From Anadara kagoshimensis (Eukaryota > Mollusca > Bivalvia > Arcoida > Arcidae), in contig CM037874.1 of NCBI GenBank assembly GCA_021292105.1, positions 24,168,583-24,232,582 of the forward strand: a stretch of 64,000 bases of DNA. Reading direction: 5' to 3'. The position numbers were made by a program, and so were the translations under genes. Of this stretch, positions 59,851 through 64,000 are shown one piece after another (position 1 is the first letter of the stretch; the number at the start of each line of letters is the position of its first letter). Below the pieces are notes generated by a model. The model was not told the origin of the DNA. It made no database searches and saw nothing but the letters and a program-made list of their open reading frames with translations.

Positions 59851-60307
59851 ACAGAAATTTTGTTTTGCTCTTCTTTATGTTAATCTGATTTGATCTTGAA
59901 ATTTAAACATTATGTTTGTAAGATTTAATCCAGCTTTTCTTATGTTTTTAAGAATAGTAGATACATGTAAATCTTATTTTACTTTTCACTAAAGGGTTGC
60001 AGAACTAACAATGCAACATATCTTATTTCTTTTGTACAGAAATCTCCATGACAACCATAAAACATGGTAACCATGTTAGTATATGGAACCTTGTTCTATT
60101 TATTTCTTACCCCAAATAAGTGGACAGAACTATGTAAAATGTATGTTTCACCATGACAACCATAATGCATGGCAACCAAGTTAGTATTTGGAAACTTGTC
60201 TATTTATTTCTTGCCCAAAAATAAGGGGAGGGAACAATGATAACCCTTGTTTCAAGAAGTTTTAGACACAAATTATAAAAAGATACCTTGTTTAAAGATT
60301 TGATTCA

Positions 60308-60313
60308 AATAAA
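60308..60313 (+). terminator. Candidate SLC22 polyadenylation signal
   Basis: AATAAA is the first canonical signal I find after the stop at 59261, giving a 3'UTR of about 1.05 kb. Usage is not provable from sequence. Confidence 0.35.
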
Positions 60314-60431
60314 CCAGTCTATCCCCAAGTCAGAGTCTTCATCTTCCACAGAATAATCTTTTTCAATGGAGGAAAGGACATACACCATGGTTTCAGACCA
60401 GACAGATATTCTTCAAAGAATATAGATTGTT

Positions 60432-60457
60432 TTTATTATTATTATTATTATTATTAT
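60432..60457. repeat. TTA microsatellite
   Basis: About eight consecutive TTA triplets. Confidence 0.9.
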
Positions 60458-61260
60458 ACCTTGATAATACAGTTTTTTTACATCAATATATTTATATCAA
60501 TTCTTTATTCTTATTATTCTTTTTATACATTTGCATTTGAAGTGCTATTTTATGTATCTAACCATGACGATTTTTAATTGTTAAAACTATATTTTTAAAT
60601 AGTTAAGTCATCATATTTTAGAGTGTTGATTTTAAAGATGGTTTTTATTGGATTGTTGATTTTATTTAGGTTTGAATTTGTTAAATTTTATTTATCTCTT
60701 TTTATATTCTATAAATGTCATACTATATGATTGTATGACGGAAACATGTAAAATTTCATGTTCAATTTTGTCTTTCTTGAAGTGTCATATAAATTAAAAG
60801 TTGTTGACGAACAAAAAGTTGTATGCATTTGAATCAGATTTAGTCTTGAAGTGCTAGAATTCAAATTTCATGTTTGTTTTCCTCTTTCATATAGTGTCAT
60901 ATAAATTAAAAGCTGTTAAGGAACAAAAAGTTCCATGTATTTAAACCAGATTCATTCTTGAATCGTTAGATTTAATTGTATCAAATTGACAAGTAGATAC
61001 AAACAGAATTTTAATTGAAAATATATTTTTATAATTCAGGCCCGTAGGCAGGTATTTTACATAGGGGTTGCGCCTTTGATAAATGTGGTAGGATGCACCA
61101 GAGGTGTGTGTGCACACCAAAGATTTGTATTGCAAGGTGGTTATGGGGGCATGCCCTTCCACAAAATTCTTGAAAATGAAACAACAAATGATACATTTTT
61201 GAGCATTTTATTAGACAAATCCAAATTTTAAATGCTTAATGATTTTCAAAGAGTTTGCAC
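60458..61260. other. AT-rich DNA downstream of SLC22
   Basis: No gene. The phrase GTGTCATATAAATTAAAAG plus TTGTTGACGAACAAAAAGTT occurs at about 60782 and again, diverged, at about 60894, so a roughly 110-bp local duplication is present. Confidence 0.5.
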
Positions 61261-61270
61261 ACACACACAC

Positions 61271-61339
<69 letters not shown>
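61261..61339. repeat. CA microsatellite followed by 68-base poly-C
   Basis: ACACAC ends at 61271 and uninterrupted C runs from 61272 to 61339. The length may be a sequencing or assembly estimate. The apparent Pro- or Gly-rich frames over it are trivial. Confidence 0.9.
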
Positions 61340-62130
61340 TTTGCTCTCTCTCAATACGGGCATGTCATTAGCAAGATGCAAGATGGGTTTACCTTTGTAT
61401 CTTGTCATATTGATCTTCAATGTTTATTTGGAACCCATTATTTCCATTGGAATTATATAATTTGAGGTTTTTCCAGCAACATTTATATTATTCCAGGGTT
61501 GCTTTCCATAACCAGAGTTGGGTATATCATTGTATATAGCTGAATCTCTTGAAAGAATCCCTTTTTGCCTAAGGCACTGTTAATTTGAAATAAGATTTTA
61601 GAAAAATAATTTTTTTAATTAAAACGAAATTCCCTTGTAGTGGAAAAATTATGATGGTGAAAAATTGTAGACATGCCATAATTTGTTTTATGTTTTCTAA
61701 TGCTTCTATGTTTTCTAAATATTTTAGTCTTGCAGATAGAATTTAACATTTTTTATCAATAAGCTTGTAATTTTTTTTTACATGTTTTTGTATATAACGC
61801 ATTATCAGTTTTTATTTTTATTGCATAATAATGTAACACGCTGTTCTAGGGAAAGTAATCTTTCGTCAATTCACTTATAGTGTATATATGATCAACACTG
61901 TATTACTAAATAGTGGATTTAGCAAGATTATTTTCTTACCAAAAAACCAAAACAAATCAAAAAACAAACAAAGAATAAAACAGCCTATTGATATGTGCAT
62001 ATGTAATAAATAAAACCAACTTGGGGAAAAATGAAAAATGAATAAAACCATAGTAACAATAATAATGTACAGTAAAAACCAAGTATGCATAGTTAAACAA
62101 GATAAATAATAACAGTACAATACAGTTAAA
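61340..62130. other. AT-rich non-genic DNA
   Basis: Nothing recognised in this stretch. Confidence 0.5.
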
Positions 62131-62212
62131 CCTAGTTATGACGCAACTCGATAACTTTGTCATCTCACTACCACCGAAGTGTTTAAAGTCCTAAATAAAG
62201 TTCAATCTCACT

Positions 62213-62554
62213 ACCACCACAGTGTGAGTTCCAGCCCCGCTCAGACCACATGTGGGAAAGTGAATTTTCCTTGCCGTTGGCCTTTACTGATTTACCTGGT
62301 ATCAGTATAATGGACTGGGGGAGTGGTACGCTTGTCTACGGCGTACTGACTCTCTGAGCTAGCACGTTAAAGTCGCCCTGAGTGCGCTAGTACAAGGCAG
62401 ACCATAAAACACACTGGTACTTCACATGCATACACAAAATTGTTCATAGATTAATCCATAGAGATTAGTAAAATAGTTCTCGTTGCGAATAGCTGAAAAA
62501 TTGCTGATGCGACGTTAAGCAACATTCAACCAACCAACAAAACCACCACAGTGT
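62213..62554 (+). mobile_element. SINE-A insertion with 13-bp target-site duplication
   Basis: The body at 62226-62541 begins GAGTTCCAGCCCCGCTCAGA and ends GACGTTAAGCAACATTCAAC plus a CCAAC-rich tail. It is flanked by ACCACCACAGTGT at 62213-62225 and 62542-62554. The host sequence is itself a short tandem duplicate (CTCACTACCACC...GTGTTTAAAGTCCT). The 5' end is at nearly the same position as in the 10.4-kb copy. Confidence 0.85.
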
Positions 62555-62877
62555 TTAAAGTCCTGAATAAAGTTTATATCCTTTATGTTGTTCTTTTAAA
62601 AGTGCCACATCGCTTACCTCCACAATATTCTAAAGTCCTAAAATCTGTTTCTTGTATGTTACTTTTTTTATAAGTCACCCTTGATTTATTGCCAAACCCC
62701 TTTGACTCTTGTATAGTGCTATATGATTCCTTGTCAGGATTTGAAAAGTCAAGGTCATTTCTTTAAACTAGATTTTGGACATTCATTACAGATATCACAT
62801 ATAACTTCTAAGTAAAATAATTATTGCTTTGTTTTGCCAAATAAACATGCAAATAAAAATTTGTAAAATCAATACAA

Positions 62878-63118
62878 ACAAGTAAATTCAGTGAATTAGG
62901 GTCCCCCAGCACCATCATTTTTTTGTAATTTTCACTTGTGTTCAAAGGGCAATAACTCCCAGGAAAACGAGAAAACCTACTAAGGTTAATGATATATGCA
63001 TCTACCATCTATGTTGATGTTATGCACTAAGTTTCATGAAACAGTGCTTTATAGTTTTGAAGAATTTGCAGAATGATGGACGAACGGGCTTACAGAAACT
63101 CGAATTATCCCCCTCTTG
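62878..63118 (-). repeat. Dispersed repeat, reverse copy of 52.2 kb
   Basis: GTGAATTAGGGTCCCCCAGC, TGTTCAAAGGGCAATAACTC, CACTAAGTTTCATGAAACAG and ATTATCCCCCTCTTGAAG are reverse-complement matches to the element at 52165-52400. Confidence 0.65.
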
Positions 63119-64000
63119 AAGTGGCCACATTATTGTATTAAACTGCTTGATGTTTGTGTACATTTAGGTGATAAAGTACAAAATGTGAAAAAAAAAATAA
63201 ATATTTTTTAAAAATGCCCAATGTTATGGTAAATCATATGTATCTGCATATTATCAGAGTACCCCAGATGTTACATTATGATTTTAATCTTGAAATCTCT
63301 TAATTGTTCGAGTCAATTTTCATTGTAGATCAAAATCATTATGGGATATAAATTACCTAGTATTTACATAAATCTATCGATTTTGTAACTGATTTAAAAT
63401 TTGATAACGGTCGGCCAGGAAACTTGATATTAATAAACATGATAAAACGCCCCAAAAATCAATAAAGCCAAATAGTATGCATGTATTTATTTGATTACTT
63501 ATTTATTTATGACATTGTAATTGTTTACATAATTTTGTTTACTACATATTGGCTGACTGACTTAATGTTAATGCAATTTTAGATTAAAAGATTAAAATTA
63601 TTTTGTAATTAATAAAAGAATTTTCAATAAGCAGTATGCCAAAGAATTCCACATAATAATATTTTTAAAAAAGAGTTAAGTTGACATTAAGCATGCTCAA
63701 GAATTGCACTTTGTTAATATTTATATAATAAAAAAGAGTAAATGTTTTGGGACAAAATAGTTTTACAGCAGCAAAAAAGTTTATAATTTTTTCTTCTGTT
63801 TTCTTTAACATTCGATAAATATTTGAAGACAATCGTAAGTTAGGCAACACAATATGCAATAAAATCTCATTATAATGTCCCTTGATAATGTCAACAACCC
63901 ACTTTTACAACAATATTTTAAGTATTAAAGTCTATTCTTATGTTTTAGTTTATAAGTCTCCATCAATTTATTTTCCCAAACTTCTTTTTGACACCAAAAT
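63119..64000. other. AT-rich non-genic DNA to the window end
   Basis: No exon seen. From about 63856 GCAATAAAATCTCATTATAA plus TGTCCCTTGATAATG resembles the start of the 20.45-kb MITE family, cut by the window edge or decayed. Confidence 0.5.

Noticed and set aside
61211-61465. Poly-Pro / poly-Gly proteins
   Set aside because: Produced only by the C homopolymer.
1-64000. CRISPR array, bacterial operon or prophage
   Set aside because: The DNA has spliced animal genes and Pol III-derived SINEs. The tandem arrays have no unique spacers between repeats.

Overview
The window is AT-rich, intron-containing animal nuclear DNA. Compact exons with GT...AG junctions lie in a dense background of SINEs, foldback MITEs, Helitron-like tandem-repeat elements and minisatellites. 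The repeats and the two proteins suggest a mollusc, most likely a bivalve. That assignment is inference, because no taxon-specific marker gene is present.

There are two protein-coding genes, both on the + strand. VMP1 (about 8.8-21.4 kb, 11 coding exons, 405 aa) is the ER membrane autophagy/lipid scramblase protein with a VTT (DedA-like) core. An SLC22-family organic cation/carnitine-type transporter lies at 48.66-59.26 kb (9 coding exons, 557 aa). A CpG-rich segment at about 31.37-31.53 kb, with a CTCF-like motif and a good splice donor, may be the promoter and first noncoding exon of the SLC22 gene. If so, its first intron is about 17 kb and contains the large minisatellite. The two genes have no evident functional link.

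Layout: 0-8.8 kb, repeats (a GAT-rich tract, a 145-bp tandem array, a MITE, and a 42-bp minisatellite grown from a SINE tail). 8.8-21.4 kb, VMP1, with introns carrying nested SINEs, MITEs and a 2.3-kb Helitron-like element. 21.4-31.3 kb, intergenic, with foldback MITEs and a third tandem-repeat element. 31.4-48.6 kb, the putative SLC22 first intron, with the 4.5-kb, 28-bp minisatellite and many SINE/MITE copies. 48.6-60.3 kb, SLC22 coding exons and 3' region. 60.3-64 kb, repeats including a 68-base poly-C run.

I found no CRISPR array, operon, viral gene or transposase/reverse-transcriptase reading frame, and no credible new multi-gene system. The most notable signals are in the repeats: SINE tails becoming satellites, transposon arrays carrying nuclear-receptor-like motifs, and a minisatellite with higher-order duplication that is open in all three forward frames.
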